Shown in pieces: positions 28,678 to 37,317 of a stretch of 64,000 nt of DNA. Location: contig JADMXW010000009.1 in NCBI GenBank assembly GCA_015548865.1, forward strand, positions 62,001 through 126,000. The letters are read 5' to 3'. The notes beneath the pieces are model-generated. The model worked only from the letters and a program-made list of their open reading frames with translations, had not been told where the DNA came from and did no database searches. The DNA is from Serratia marcescens. Its GTDB lineage: Bacteria > Pseudomonadota > Gammaproteobacteria > Enterobacterales > Enterobacteriaceae. The position numbers and the translations under genes are program-made. Every line of letters starts with the position of its first letter. Position 1 is the stretch's first letter.

Positions 28678-29817
28678 ATGAAAATCAAAAATACTCTCTG
28701 CCTACATATCCTGATGGCGATCGTGGCTGTCCTGTTCCTCAGCGTTCCTCCGCTGGTGAGAACCATTGAGCCAGAACTGACATTCCAACCACTGATTAAA
28801 TCAATGGAAGGAACGCCAAAGGAACGCAAGCAAAACATTGCGACTATTTCCCATGCTCTACAGGGAAATGCGATTTTCTTTATCGGAGCGTCTGAGGTTT
28901 CTACTTCTGAAGATGAGCATTACGCAGTTTATAATTACTTCAATAATCAGTTGCACCGCCCTTTAGTGGCTTATGGTGATAGTTACGTTGATAACATCAC
29001 ACATTTTTTACTGCTCTCGCGCTTTAAAAATGACATTAACGCAAACAGCAAGATTGTTCTGCTGTTAGCACCCGATACATTTTATTCTGAAGGTATTCCT
29101 CCGGCAATTTTCGCTAACAACTTTCCTTCGTCCATTTTTAATCCCTTGATGAAAGATATGTTAGCGCGTCCCTTGCTGGTCAAATACTTACGTAATATTG
29201 ATAAAGAAGATATCAGCCACTTAACCTTCAGCCAAATGGAAATTTATGGTTGGTACCCGGAAATTATCTGGCAGGAAGTGAGTTATCTCTTTGCTAATTT
29301 CTGCGAGATGGTGAAAAACGAGTGGCTGGCAATGCTGAACATTACCCCACAACCGGAAAAGCCCTGGCCAGAACAACCCGTCAACCTCGTCACTCCGGAT
29401 TGGGATATGGCGTTAGCCCACGCGCGCGAGCTCAACAAATCGCGCCAGCAAAGCGCTGACACGATGTGGATGGATAAGTCGATTTTTGCCGACGATAACA
29501 CACCGGATGAGTGGGACAACGCGCCAGCGATTCCTTCACAACTGGAAGCATTGCGGGCGACTATCAAACTGCTGAAAGCGCGCAACGCTCAGTTTGTGGT
29601 GGTGGTTGACCCGATTAACCCGTGGGCGATTAAGAACTCAGAGAAATTCCAGGTAGTCGATCAACAGATTCGAACAATGTTGGACCAACATCGAGTTCCC
29701 TATTTTGACATGTATGCCCAGCCTTATCAGAACGGCTGGAATTGGGACCGTTTGCATCCTACAGAACTGGCGTGGGTTGCCATAGACCGCTTTATTGCTG
29801 AGAGTTTTAAACGATGA
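28678..29817 (+). CDS. dltD: DltD, D-alanyl transfer protein
   Basis: 379 residues. One N-terminal membrane anchor (CLHILMAIVAVLFLSVPPLV), then an SGNH-hydrolase-like extracytoplasmic domain with the nucleophile region FIGASEVSTSEDEHY (GSSELS in Gram-positive DltD) and the Asp-His pair in WDRLHPTELAW near the C-terminus. DltD works with DltB in the final transfer of D-Ala to an envelope acceptor. In this operon it comes first, unlike the Gram-positive order. No strong ribosome site precedes the ATG. Its stop overlaps the dltX start by four bases. Confidence 0.88.
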   Translation: MKIKNTLCLHILMAIVAVLFLSVPPLVRTIEPELTFQPLIKSMEGTPKERKQNIATISHALQGNAIFFIGASEVSTSEDEHYAVYNYFNNQLHRPLVAYGDSYVDNITHFLLLSRFKNDINANSKIVLLLAPDTFYSEGIPPAIFANNFPSSIFNPLMKDMLARPLLVKYLRNIDKEDISHLTFSQMEIYGWYPEIIWQEVSYLFANFCEMVKNEWLAMLNITPQPEKPWPEQPVNLVTPDWDMALAHARELNKSRQQSADTMWMDKSIFADDNTPDEWDNAPAIPSQLEALRATIKLLKARNAQFVVVVDPINPWAIKNSEKFQVVDQQIRTMLDQHRVPYFDMYAQPYQNGWNWDRLHPTELAWVAIDRFIAESFKR

Positions 29818-29933
29818 AAACTGCCATTCGTCTTTTTTTCCTTTATTTCTTTTTGGCGGTCACCATTGTTGCGTGGACCTCTGTTGATGACAGCATGGAT
29901 TTGAAAGTGCATTTCGAATACCAAAAATTCTGA
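29814..29933 (+). CDS. dltX: DltX, small membrane peptide of the dlt operon
   Basis: 39 residues. A single hydrophobic helix (LFFLYFFLAVTIVAW) is followed by an extracytoplasmic tail ending FEYQKF, which fits the conserved C-terminal F-x-Y-x-x-F signature of DltX. In Gram-positive bacteria this tail enters the DltB funnel and is the D-alanyl carrier across the membrane. Here it lies between dltD and dltB, overlapping dltD by ATGA, and ends 7 bases before dltB. It is too short for ordinary gene callers and easily missed. Confidence 0.85.
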   Translation: MKTAIRLFFLYFFLAVTIVAWTSVDDSMDLKVHFEYQKF

Positions 29934-29940
29934 AGGGTAA

Positions 29941-31062
29941 ATGATGTACAGCTCCGGAACGTTTTTTTTCCTTCTGTTTTCATCAGCTCTACTGTTTGCG
30001 CTGGTTAACCGCGTATTGCATTATCGGCTGACCTATTTGTCTGCTTTTTCCGTGCTGGCGGCATTTGGCTGGGCGTATATTTTCCAGGGTGATTATCTTG
30101 TTCCCGTAGCAGTTTTTCTTGGATTTTATCTCCTTGTCACATTAAAAGAAAAAGGCTGGCTAAAAACCTGGCAGGCCGTCAGTCTGACATTACTCCCCAT
30201 GTTTTTGGTGAAATTAGATCTCAACAACCACTGGAACATGATTGGCTTGTCATTCATGACCTTCCGTGCCGTTGACGTGCTGCTTTACCGCAGCAAAAAA
30301 GATGGCCAACGTTTTCTGCATTATTTCTGCTACCTGTTTATGCCGTTTATTATTCTGGCGGGCCCGATGTATCGCTGGCGCACATGGATTAATGATATTA
30401 ATAAGCCGGTTTTCTCACTTACCCGTGAACAGCTTTTACTGGCCATGGAGCAAATTTTTACCGGCATTATCCAGAAATACCTATTAGCCACGCTAATTGA
30501 TAATCTGGTTGTCCAGCCATGGAGCCATCAGCCGTTTACGTTAAGCGTGGGCGTGGTAATGTCTCTGGCCTACAGCGCCTATCTTTACTTTGACTTTGCC
30601 GGCTACAGTAATATGGCTATCGGGGCCGGTCGCTTATTTGGCCTGAATATCCCAGCAAACTTCAATATGCCTTTTCTGGCAAAGAACCCGCAGGATTTTT
30701 GGCGACGCTTCCACATCAGCCTGTCTGAATGGTTGAGAGATGTGGTCTTTATGCCGATTTATATGAATCTGATGAAGCTCGACTTTTTCCGTCAGAACAA
30801 AACGCTGGCGCAGAATATGGGTATTTTCTGCACTCTGTTTTGTATGGGGGCGTGGAACGGGCTGGAACGACACTATGTCATCAGCGGCGCATTGTTTGGC
30901 GCCATTTCTGTTGCTCACAATATGCTGCAATGGTCGGCAAAACGCAGCCCGGTACTGAGCAATTGGTTAGACCATCCGGTTAGTGAGTTTACGGGTCGAA
31001 TTTTGACGCTAGCAAGCGCCGCGGCCTCCCTCTATATCTTTAGCGGAATGTCACCTCTATGA
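29941..31062 (+). CDS. dltB: DltB, MBOAT-family D-alanyl transferase with altered catalytic motif
   Basis: 373 residues with about ten membrane helices. The conserved DltB block NPQDFWRRFHISLSEWLRDV (first His at residue 258) is present, but where DltB and other MBOAT proteins have MGxWHG with the catalytic histidine, this protein has MGAWNGLERHYVISGAL (Asn at residue 306). DFAGYSNMAIGAGRLFGLN is also typical. The protein normally moves D-Ala from DltC across the membrane to DltX/DltD. Either it uses a different residue (a His three positions on, in ERHY) or it is a natural variant of the family. The stop overlaps the dltA start (ATGA). Confidence 0.88.
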   Translation: MMYSSGTFFFLLFSSALLFALVNRVLHYRLTYLSAFSVLAAFGWAYIFQGDYLVPVAVFLGFYLLVTLKEKGWLKTWQAVSLTLLPMFLVKLDLNNHWNMIGLSFMTFRAVDVLLYRSKKDGQRFLHYFCYLFMPFIILAGPMYRWRTWINDINKPVFSLTREQLLLAMEQIFTGIIQKYLLATLIDNLVVQPWSHQPFTLSVGVVMSLAYSAYLYFDFAGYSNMAIGAGRLFGLNIPANFNMPFLAKNPQDFWRRFHISLSEWLRDVVFMPIYMNLMKLDFFRQNKTLAQNMGIFCTLFCMGAWNGLERHYVISGALFGAISVAHNMLQWSAKRSPVLSNWLDHPVSEFTGRILTLASAAASLYIFSGMSPL

Positions 31063-32498
31063 ACCAACACAGCGAGCTTCTAGAACTGCAAGATTTTCTG
31101 CGTGCGGCATTACTCGACCCCGCGAACCCACAGCAACCGGCGATTAGCGGCAGTGATGAAACCCTGACCTGGCAACAGCTCTCTGTTGCTGTCACCGACT
31201 GGGCGAAACGCTATCACCACTGCCAGCAGTCTGCTGGCCCGCCGATTGTGCTCTATGGACATCAGCAGGCGGAGTTTGCCGCTGCTATCTACAGTTGCCT
31301 GTTGCACAACATTCCGTATATCCCGGTGGATTGCATCTACCCGCAGGAGCGGCTCAAAGAGATTTGCCAATTGGCAAGCGCCCCTTACTATTATGACGTG
31401 GCGGCCCGGCAATTTGTTGCTACAGGCGTAGCCGAGCAGGCGCTTGTTGAGCAGGATCTCGCTTATATCATGTTCACCTCAGGCAGTACCGGAAAACCCA
31501 AAGGGGTGCAAATCGGGCGTGAAAGCCTGTGGCATTTCATGAAGTGGGTGCGGCAGGATTTTGCACTGCCCGAAGTGCCGGTGCTGATGAACCATGCGGT
31601 ATTCAGCTTCGATCTCTCGCTGATTCCACTGCTGGCAAATCTTGCCACTGGCGGGCATATCGTTCTGAATGCGAAAGAGGATATCGCCGCAGAAAACTGG
31701 CTTGATCGCCTGAAAAGTAACGGCGTTTCCGTATGGGTTTCCACGCCCTCTTTTGCCTATCAACGGCTGCTTTCGCCGCAGTTTAGCAGTGACTATTTGC
31801 CCGAGTTGAACGTCTTTGTGTTCATCGGCGAAGTGCTAAACAAAGCGCTGGTAAAACAACTGCGCCGCCGCTTCCCACACGCCAAAATCCTCAACTCTTA
31901 CGGCCCAACAGAAGCGACCATCGCGACCACGGTTATCGAAATTACCGATGACATCCTGCAGAGCGAAAACGATCTGCTGCCGATTGGCGTGATGATGCCG
32001 GATTCCAGAATGGAAATTACCTCTGACGGTGAGCTGATTATTTGGGGTAAAAACGTGATGCGTGGCTACCTCGGGCTTGCGAAAGAGAATGCCGAGAAAT
32101 TGCTACACCGGGAAAGCGAAATGTTCCGCGGTTACAGAACCGGCGATCTGGGTTATGAAAACGTGGATGGGCTGCTTTACTGCCAGGGCCGCAATGACAG
32201 CCAGATCAAACTCAATGGCTATCGCATTGAAATCAACGAAATCGAAAATCGGCTGCTGGCGATGTCCGATATCAGCGAAGCGGTTGTTTTGCCACTGATG
32301 AAATCAGGCGGTGGTGTTTTGCGTATTGCTGCATTCTGCGTAACCCACTTAGCCCCGGAAGCGATTAAAACCTCGCTGTCGAAGGTGATCCCGCATTACA
32401 TGGTGCCTTCACAAATTATTATTAAAGACGCATTGCCGCTTAACCCTAACGGCAAAATTGATCGTAAGTTGCTGGACTCTCATGCCCGCACGAACTAA
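31059..32498 (+). CDS. dltA: DltA, D-alanine--DltC ligase
   Basis: 479-residue AMP-forming ligase: phosphate loop IMFTSGSTGKPKGVQIG, NSYGPTEATIATTV, YRTGDLGYENVDG and GRNDSQIKLNGYRIE, and the C-terminal catalytic Lys in PLNPNGKIDRKLL. It activates D-alanine and loads it onto the phosphopantetheine of DltC. Overlaps the dltB stop by four bases and is followed by dltC after 15 bases. Confidence 0.95.
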   Translation: MNQHSELLELQDFLRAALLDPANPQQPAISGSDETLTWQQLSVAVTDWAKRYHHCQQSAGPPIVLYGHQQAEFAAAIYSCLLHNIPYIPVDCIYPQERLKEICQLASAPYYYDVAARQFVATGVAEQALVEQDLAYIMFTSGSTGKPKGVQIGRESLWHFMKWVRQDFALPEVPVLMNHAVFSFDLSLIPLLANLATGGHIVLNAKEDIAAENWLDRLKSNGVSVWVSTPSFAYQRLLSPQFSSDYLPELNVFVFIGEVLNKALVKQLRRRFPHAKILNSYGPTEATIATTVIEITDDILQSENDLLPIGVMMPDSRMEITSDGELIIWGKNVMRGYLGLAKENAEKLLHRESEMFRGYRTGDLGYENVDGLLYCQGRNDSQIKLNGYRIEINEIENRLLAMSDISEAVVLPLMKSGGGVLRIAAFCVTHLAPEAIKTSLSKVIPHYMVPSQIIIKDALPLNPNGKIDRKLLDSHARTN

Positions 32499-32513
32499 TT
32501 ACACCAGGAAAAA

Positions 32514-32738
32514 ATGATGGAACAAGAAATTCTCGCGCTGTTTGAAAAGGTCTTATCCCGCAAAGTGGGCTTTAATGATGAGCTGATTGAGTCCGATATT
32601 CTCGACTCTATTCTGGCGGTGGATCTGGTGCTGGAAGTGCAGGACGTTTACGGCTGCATAATTCCCCCCACCGAAGTCGCGACCGTGCTGAAAACCCCGG
32701 CGGATTTGGCTCGTTACATTGAAGAGAATCGCGGCTAA
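32514..32738 (+). CDS. dltC: DltC, D-alanyl carrier protein
   Basis: 74 residues, a small acyl-carrier type protein. The phosphopantetheine-attachment serine lies in SDILDSILAVDLVLE. It carries D-Ala from DltA to DltB. CAGGAAAAA is the ribosome site. Followed by a strong hairpin at 32773-32800 that ends the operon. Confidence 0.92.
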   Translation: MMEQEILALFEKVLSRKVGFNDELIESDILDSILAVDLVLEVQDVYGCIIPPTEVATVLKTPADLARYIEENRG

Positions 32739-32772
32739 TCGTCAAACAGCGAAGAAATTTTGCTCACCATTA

Positions 32773-32800
32773 TCACCTCAGGTGGCATCACCTGAGGTGA
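32773..32800. terminator. Hairpin terminator between dltC and a convergent gene
   Basis: TCACCTCAGGTG-GCAT-CACCTGAGGTGA, a perfect 12-base stem with a 4-base loop. It lacks a clean T-run but is well placed to end the dlt operon and perhaps the converging gene. Confidence 0.7.
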
Positions 32801-32826
32801 GCTTTGAGCGGGAGAGAATCACCCCG

Positions 32827-33429
32827 CTACATTTTCAGGCGCTCAATCAATTGGCGCTGATAATCAGGTAGCTTGCTGCTGCTGGCGTTCTGGAATACAA
32901 GCGGCGTAAGATACGTCATACCCGCATGCAGAGCGCTTGCTTTCATGGGTAAAAATACATCCGCAAGCGCAACACCAATTCTTCCTGTTTCTCCGTAAGT
33001 AGACGCTCCTCCAGCGGCGGTGCTGACAATCAGCATCTCTTTACCCTGCCACACGCCGGGCCCCACGCTGCCCCAAGTGTCGTTCAACCAGGCTTTCATC
33101 ATGGGCGTAATATTGAACCAGTGGGTAGGAAAGATGAAAACGACGCGTGAATACTCGCGCATAATCCGGCGCTCTTCTTCACCATTGATATTACGGGTGT
33201 CAAAACCATAGACTGTCTCGAGATTACGAACCGTTACGCCTTCAACGCGTTCCGCCGCCTCCTGTAATCCCTTAGTCAGAACAGAGCGCTCCGGATAGGG
33301 ATGAGAAACAATAACCAGCGTTTTAACAGCGCTCCGATCGTTGCTAATGGCTTCGTGGGCCGGTAACAGGAAAAGAAACGTAACGGTGAATACCATTTTT
33401 ACGGCTCTAAAAAAGTGCCCCCAATTCAT
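32827..33429 (-). CDS. NAD(P)H oxidoreductase (flavodoxin-like, YrkL/KefF type) with signal-like N-terminus
   Basis: 200 residues. The core is a flavodoxin-like quinone reductase: TLVIVSHPYPERS, REYSRVVFIFPTHWFNITP and the TPMMKAWLNDTWGSVGPG block (NQO-type). The first ~30 residues are hydrophobic (MVFTVTFLFLLPAHEAIS), which reads as a signal peptide and is unusual for a flavin enzyme of this fold. It either reaches the periplasm (via Tat or Sec, no twin-arginine seen) or the true start is later. First of four similar-strand genes oriented away from the LysR gene. Confidence 0.8.
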   Translation of the reverse strand: MNWGHFFRAVKMVFTVTFLFLLPAHEAISNDRSAVKTLVIVSHPYPERSVLTKGLQEAAERVEGVTVRNLETVYGFDTRNINGEEERRIMREYSRVVFIFPTHWFNITPMMKAWLNDTWGSVGPGVWQGKEMLIVSTAAGGASTYGETGRIGVALADVFLPMKASALHAGMTYLTPLVFQNASSSKLPDYQRQLIERLKM

Positions 33430-33458
33430 CTGTGCGCTCCTCTATTTTTCCCCAACCG

Positions 33459-33830
33459 TTATTGAGGCAGAATCTCCACAGTGGCCGCTCTGGCACGCTC
33501 ACTGATCATTGCTTTCATATAACCGCTTTGCGCATATTTGTGCCGATAAGCTTCATCAATACTCTGGTTTAATGCTGCGTCAGTGACACTTGCAAACGTC
33601 ACCTCGATTGCGCGCCCTGCGACAAAGATCCTGCCGGCCTGTTGGCTAAGCGCAGCGTTGTACCACCGGGACATCACGCCGCTGTATGCACGCACAAAAA
33701 GACGATTTTCAACCACCACCTCCCAAATCCATGTTGGGGTACCGGTCGTTTGCTTATCCGGATGATAAGGTGCAATTTTCAAATCGTCCGCAGTGTTAAT
33801 TTCCGACAATAATTCAGGGTTCCAGCTCAT
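33459..33830 (-). CDS. DUF2255-like protein
   Basis: 123 residues from the ATG at 33830, which has GGAGGG upstream. The middle (PTWIWEVVVENRLFVRAYSGVM, given here up to SGVM) and RWYNAALSQQAGRIFVAG are typical of the DUF2255 group, which has a split-barrel (nitroreductase-like F420/FMN) fold. Role unknown; it is in a cluster with two flavodoxin-type reductases and a YCII protein. Confidence 0.65.
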   Translation of the reverse strand: MSWNPELLSEINTADDLKIAPYHPDKQTTGTPTWIWEVVVENRLFVRAYSGVMSRWYNAALSQQAGRIFVAGRAIEVTFASVTDAALNQSIDEAYRHKYAQSGYMKAMISERARAATVEILPQ

Positions 33831-33871
33831 TCTATTACCCTCCAATTCAACACACCTGTAGCGCGATTTTT

Positions 33872-34168
33872 TCAGGATGCCTGAAACTGATGCAGATTTT
33901 CCGCGATCATTTTGGGAGAAAACTCTCGGATATCGTACTTTGCCAGATCGGGGAAATAGGAATCCTCCGCCAGAATCGTCATTAGTTCATCACGGTTTTT
34001 GGCGCGAGCAATAATAACGCCAGCGCTTTCACAATCGACATAAGGCCCAATCATCAGAAAGTTACCTGCATCAAAATGCTTTTTAAACCATTGAGCGTGA
34101 TAAGGAAAAAGAGACTCGTGTTGCTCAGCCGGAACATTTTCGTTTACCGTGATATTGATAAAAAACAT
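33872..34168 (-). CDS. YCII-related domain protein
   Basis: 98 residues: ferredoxin-like YCII fold with HAQWFKKHFDAGNFLMIGPY, then DSYFPDLAKYDIREFSP. Members are small dimeric proteins sometimes with dehalogenase-like or isomerase activity; function here is unknown. Sits between the DUF2255-like gene and the reductase at 34184. Confidence 0.75.
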   Translation of the reverse strand: MFFINITVNENVPAEQHESLFPYHAQWFKKHFDAGNFLMIGPYVDCESAGVIIARAKNRDELMTILAEDSYFPDLAKYDIREFSPKMIAENLHQFQAS

Positions 34169-34183
34169 TTATCCGCCTCTTTT

Positions 34184-34774
34184 TTATACTGTCATTTCTG
34201 ATTCAGATGACAACGCGTTCAGTACAGTAACCAGTCGTGATGCATGCTCTTTCGCCATGATTTTCTGTTGCGCTATTTTGGTTTCATCACGATCTGCATA
34301 ACTCACTCCGCAGGTATAAACCGGTTTCTGCATATCCAGATTGCATAGTGCTGCGGTGGTTTCAAACTGAATAAGATAATCTTCGATAGCGTGTCCAAAG
34401 AAACCTTTAGAGGAATAGAGCGCCTGCGGTGCTCCCGTCGTGAAGGAGAGAACCAGCTTTTTACCGCCCAGTTTGGCTGTCGAACCATGGGCAAACCCGT
34501 GGACAAACACCTCATCCAGCCATAACTTCATTATCCCAGGCAGTGAATACCAAGAAAAAGGAAACTGCCAGACAATCACATCGGCCTTCAGCAACGCTTC
34601 CTGCTCTGCCGCAACATTGATTTTAAAATCCGGATAGAGCATATCAAGGCAACGGATTTCAACGTCAGGCAAGGCCCGGGCAACCTCACCCAGGATAGTC
34701 GCATTACCAACAGACGCCGCAAGATTTGGGTGCCCTGAAATAATCAATACGTTAGGCATTTTCAGTTCATTCAC
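34184..34774 (-). CDS. NAD(P)H oxidoreductase, KefF/MdaB type
   Basis: 196 residues of the NQO-type flavodoxin fold: VLIISGHPNLAASVGNATIL, VIVWQFPFSWYSLPGIMKLW and the LSFTTGAPQALYSSKGFFG motif. Likely FMN/FAD-dependent quinone reductase in the cytoplasm. It is divergent from the LysR regulator at 34898 and is probably its target. Confidence 0.85.
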   Translation of the reverse strand: MNELKMPNVLIISGHPNLAASVGNATILGEVARALPDVEIRCLDMLYPDFKINVAAEQEALLKADVIVWQFPFSWYSLPGIMKLWLDEVFVHGFAHGSTAKLGGKKLVLSFTTGAPQALYSSKGFFGHAIEDYLIQFETTAALCNLDMQKPVYTCGVSYADRDETKIAQQKIMAKEHASRLVTVLNALSSESEMTV

Positions 34775-34897
34775 AGTAAGTCATTTAACGGATACACAGT
34801 ATAAGCAAGCTCAATTCTGTTTTTTAGGGTATCAATAGCTCAAAGACTATTAGACAATAGCTAATAATAAGAGCCCCATTTGCATCGGGATGACGGA

Positions 34898-35785
34898 ATG
34901 AATAACGTGATTTACAATCAAATACGCATCTTTCAGAGTATTGCGTATGAGGGCAGCATCTCCGCAGCCGCAAGAAAACTGGAGATCACACCGCCCTCAG
35001 TCAGCAAGGCACTCAAACTCCTTGAGCAGCACATTGGCCACCCGCTGTTTGTTCGCACGACTCGGCGAATCGAACTGACTGACGCAGGCCAACAGTTATT
35101 ACAGCAGACATCCGATGCCGTAAATTCGCTGGAAAAAGCGCTTGAAAACATTAAAGAGCAGAATCAAAAACCTTCAGGTCTTATCAGAATTACGCTCTCG
35201 CGCTTCGCTTATCTACTTATACTCAAACCAGCTATGGCAGCGTTCTGCCAGCAGTACCCAGGAATTCAACTGGAAATTTCCGTTTACGACGGGACCATAA
35301 ACATTATCGATGAAAGGTTTGATCTGGGGATTCGCTTCGGAGACATTCTTGAGGGGGGAGTTGTTGCCCGTCAACTGATGAAACCTTTTCGTGAAGGATT
35401 ATATGCTTCAGCAGAATACCTTAAAGAATTTGGCACACCGGCATCACCGCCTGATCTTCACCAGCACAGGCTTATCGGTTACCGGTTTATTACAAATAAT
35501 CGAATCCTTCCACTGATATTGAATGATAAGGGAGAGCAGCTAACAGTTGATATGCCAGGTCAATTAATTAGCAATGACATTGACGTTATGGCTGATGGCA
35601 TACGTAACGGGTTGGGGATTGGGAGATTATTTGAACCTATTTACCAACTACAGCCAGATAAAGAAAAATTTATTCCGGTTATGGAGCCTTACTGGAAAAC
35701 CTATCCGCCTGTTTACCTCTACTATCCCAAAAATGCAGGTAAATCCAAAAGGGTCAAGGCCCTGATTGATTTTTTAATCAAATGA
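34898..35785 (+). CDS. LysR-family transcriptional regulator
   Basis: 295 residues from the ATG at 34898, preceded by GACGGA; a TTG at 34880 would add six residues. N-terminal winged HTH (FQSIAYEGSISAAARKLEIT, SVSKALKLLEQHIG), then a periplasmic-binding-protein-like effector domain. It is divergent from the reductase gene at 34184-34774 and probably controls that gene cluster. A clear terminator follows at 35802. Confidence 0.93.
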   Translation: MNNVIYNQIRIFQSIAYEGSISAAARKLEITPPSVSKALKLLEQHIGHPLFVRTTRRIELTDAGQQLLQQTSDAVNSLEKALENIKEQNQKPSGLIRITLSRFAYLLILKPAMAAFCQQYPGIQLEISVYDGTINIIDERFDLGIRFGDILEGGVVARQLMKPFREGLYASAEYLKEFGTPASPPDLHQHRLIGYRFITNNRILPLILNDKGEQLTVDMPGQLISNDIDVMADGIRNGLGIGRLFEPIYQLQPDKEKFIPVMEPYWKTYPPVYLYYPKNAGKSKRVKALIDFLIK

Positions 35786-35801
35786 GCTGAACATAAATAA
35801 G

Positions 35802-35831
35802 AAAGCCCTAGCGACATTCGCCAGGGCTTTT
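35802..35831 (+). terminator. Rho-independent terminator of the LysR gene
   Basis: AAAGCCCTAGCGA-CAT-TCGCCAGGGCTTTT: a stem of 12-13 pairs with one mismatch ending in four Ts. Confidence 0.85.
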
Positions 35832-36687
35832 AGGTTACGATTAACTTAAGATTTAACATTAATACACTTAAATGCTTAGCACTGCTATTTGTACAACTTT
35901 GATGTACACGTTACAACGATAATATTGGGTACTGAAAAGATAGCAAATTCCTCCCATATAGTTACCGGTTAAACGTTCTGCCTGCTCCATCAACACACGA
36001 AGCCATGGCAGGCTAAATAAGTACATCTCCCATCGCGATATAAAGTATTTGATGCGTGACCTTACTGCAGTTGCGATATTTAACACCTGAAACCAACCAG
36101 ACACACTCGCAACAAGATAACTAAAACATGGCCTTACATCATCGCGCTTTCGTTCACACCCTGCGATTGTAGATACTGACTACGTGGCCTGAATGCATTA
36201 CCAAACCAGAATATTACCCACTCTCGATTTGGAAAACCCATAGAAATACACTTCATGGCCTTTATCGCATAATTATTAAAGAACGTAAAAACACTTCTCA
36301 AATAAACAGCAACCTCATTTCCTCTGCTGTTAAAATATAATCTACATACTTTTTCAGCGGTGTCAACACTGTTATTAACAACATGACTACGGCATCTTGT
36401 TTTTAATTAAAACCATTATAAAACCATAGAGTTATAATTATCACCACCGCCGCCAACAGGTGAAAAAACGGCCAATTTATTGCTATTTTTTGCCGTTTAT
36501 AGCGAAAGGGAAACAACATCTATATTTTATGTACGATATGTTCTAAACATCGCGTTCATAAGCGGCATGCTGACGATGATCAGAAGAAAATAGCCCAACA
36601 GGAAACCCCCATGTGTAAGCGTGGCAGCCGGTTAGCCGCAGGCACGCCATACCGTCAGTGGACGGTAAAGCGCGCCATGCGTTCTCC
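35832..36687. other. Gene-poor AT-rich region left of a P4-type remnant
   Basis: About 850 bases. A 78-codon open frame at 35868-36104 on the minus strand has no recognisable features. Near 36463-36500 there is AAAACGGC...GCCGTTT hairpin, of unknown role. I see no certain gene. Confidence 0.5.
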
Positions 36688-36900
36688 TTAATTCAATGTG
36701 GTATCGGCGTCGTCACATTCACTCGCCTTACCGAGCGTGTCTGACGCTTCCAGTGCGGCAGAGAGCCCTTCCAGCCTTTCCGCTAGCAAAAACAGCAGCA
36801 CTTCTTTTGCCATTACATTATCCAGTTCAATCACAGCGTGTGTTAGCGCGCGGCAGTGATCGACCCTTTCTTCCAGAGTAAGGTGCGTGGTATCAAACAT
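36688..36900 (-). CDS. Small hypothetical protein of a P4-type satellite remnant
   Basis: 70 residues from the ATG at 36900 (CGAGGTG upstream), helical and acidic: MFDTTHLTLEERVDHCRALT then ELDNVMAKEVLLFLLAERLE. Small proteins of this type are encoded near icd/ash genes in P4-like prophages and integrative elements. No domain assigned. Confidence 0.55.
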   Translation of the reverse strand: MFDTTHLTLEERVDHCRALTHAVIELDNVMAKEVLLFLLAERLEGLSAALEASDTLGKASECDDADTTLN

Positions 36901-37246
36901 AGCCCACACCTCGCGGCGATATGGCACAGTAATCTGCACAGTGCACGGACTGTTGCAGGAAAGTGAATAGCGAAGGTGACGATACCGGAGTGGTAGTCAT
37001 GGGGTAATCTCCAAGATTAACGAATACAGCTACCACAGAAGTTCTCACGCTTGGGTGGTAGCCCAGACGGGGGTGAGAAACCGGCAATCTTGGAAACCGG
37101 CCAGCCCGAAGGCTGCCCCGCCTGAGCCACCATAATTTTGATGCGGTAACGGCATAAAACCGATCGCAAATAATACAGGTGTGCTGAGGCACGACATAAG
37201 ACGCATAGTGCGTCTTATGTCGCCAAGATTGAACACGGGTTCTCAC
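36893..37246 (-). CDS. Icd-like/Ash-family protein of P4-type satellites, probably a remnant
   Basis: 117 residues. VVAVFVNLGDYPMTTT and SKLWWLRRGSLRAG are hallmarks of proteins annotated as Icd-like (host cell division inhibitor) or Ash in P4-type satellites. The C-terminal part seems short compared with the usual form and runs into the next gene. No integrase, capsid or alpha primase gene is present nearby, so this is a leftover fragment of a satellite element. Confidence 0.55.
   Translation of the reverse strand: MRTRVQSWRHKTHYASYVVPQHTCIICDRFYAVTASKLWWLRRGSLRAGRFPRLPVSHPRLGYHPSVRTSVVAVFVNLGDYPMTTTPVSSPSLFTFLQQSVHCADYCAISPRGVGYV
37192..37222. repeat. Perfect 14-3-14 palindrome within the satellite remnant
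   Basis: CGACATAAGACGCA-TAG-TGCGTCTTATGTCG, inside the Icd-like open frame near its start. It could form a stable mRNA hairpin or be an operator; it may be an attenuator for the Icd-like protein. Confidence 0.75.
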
Positions 37247-37317
37247 GCCCGACTGCCGATTTTGCGACAGCGCGGAGACTATAGCGTTATAGTGCCTTGG
37301 CTGGCAATACGCCTGGA

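Noticed and set aside
35868-36104. 78-codon minus-strand frame in the AT-rich gap
   Set aside because: No motifs, no ribosome site, unremarkable composition.
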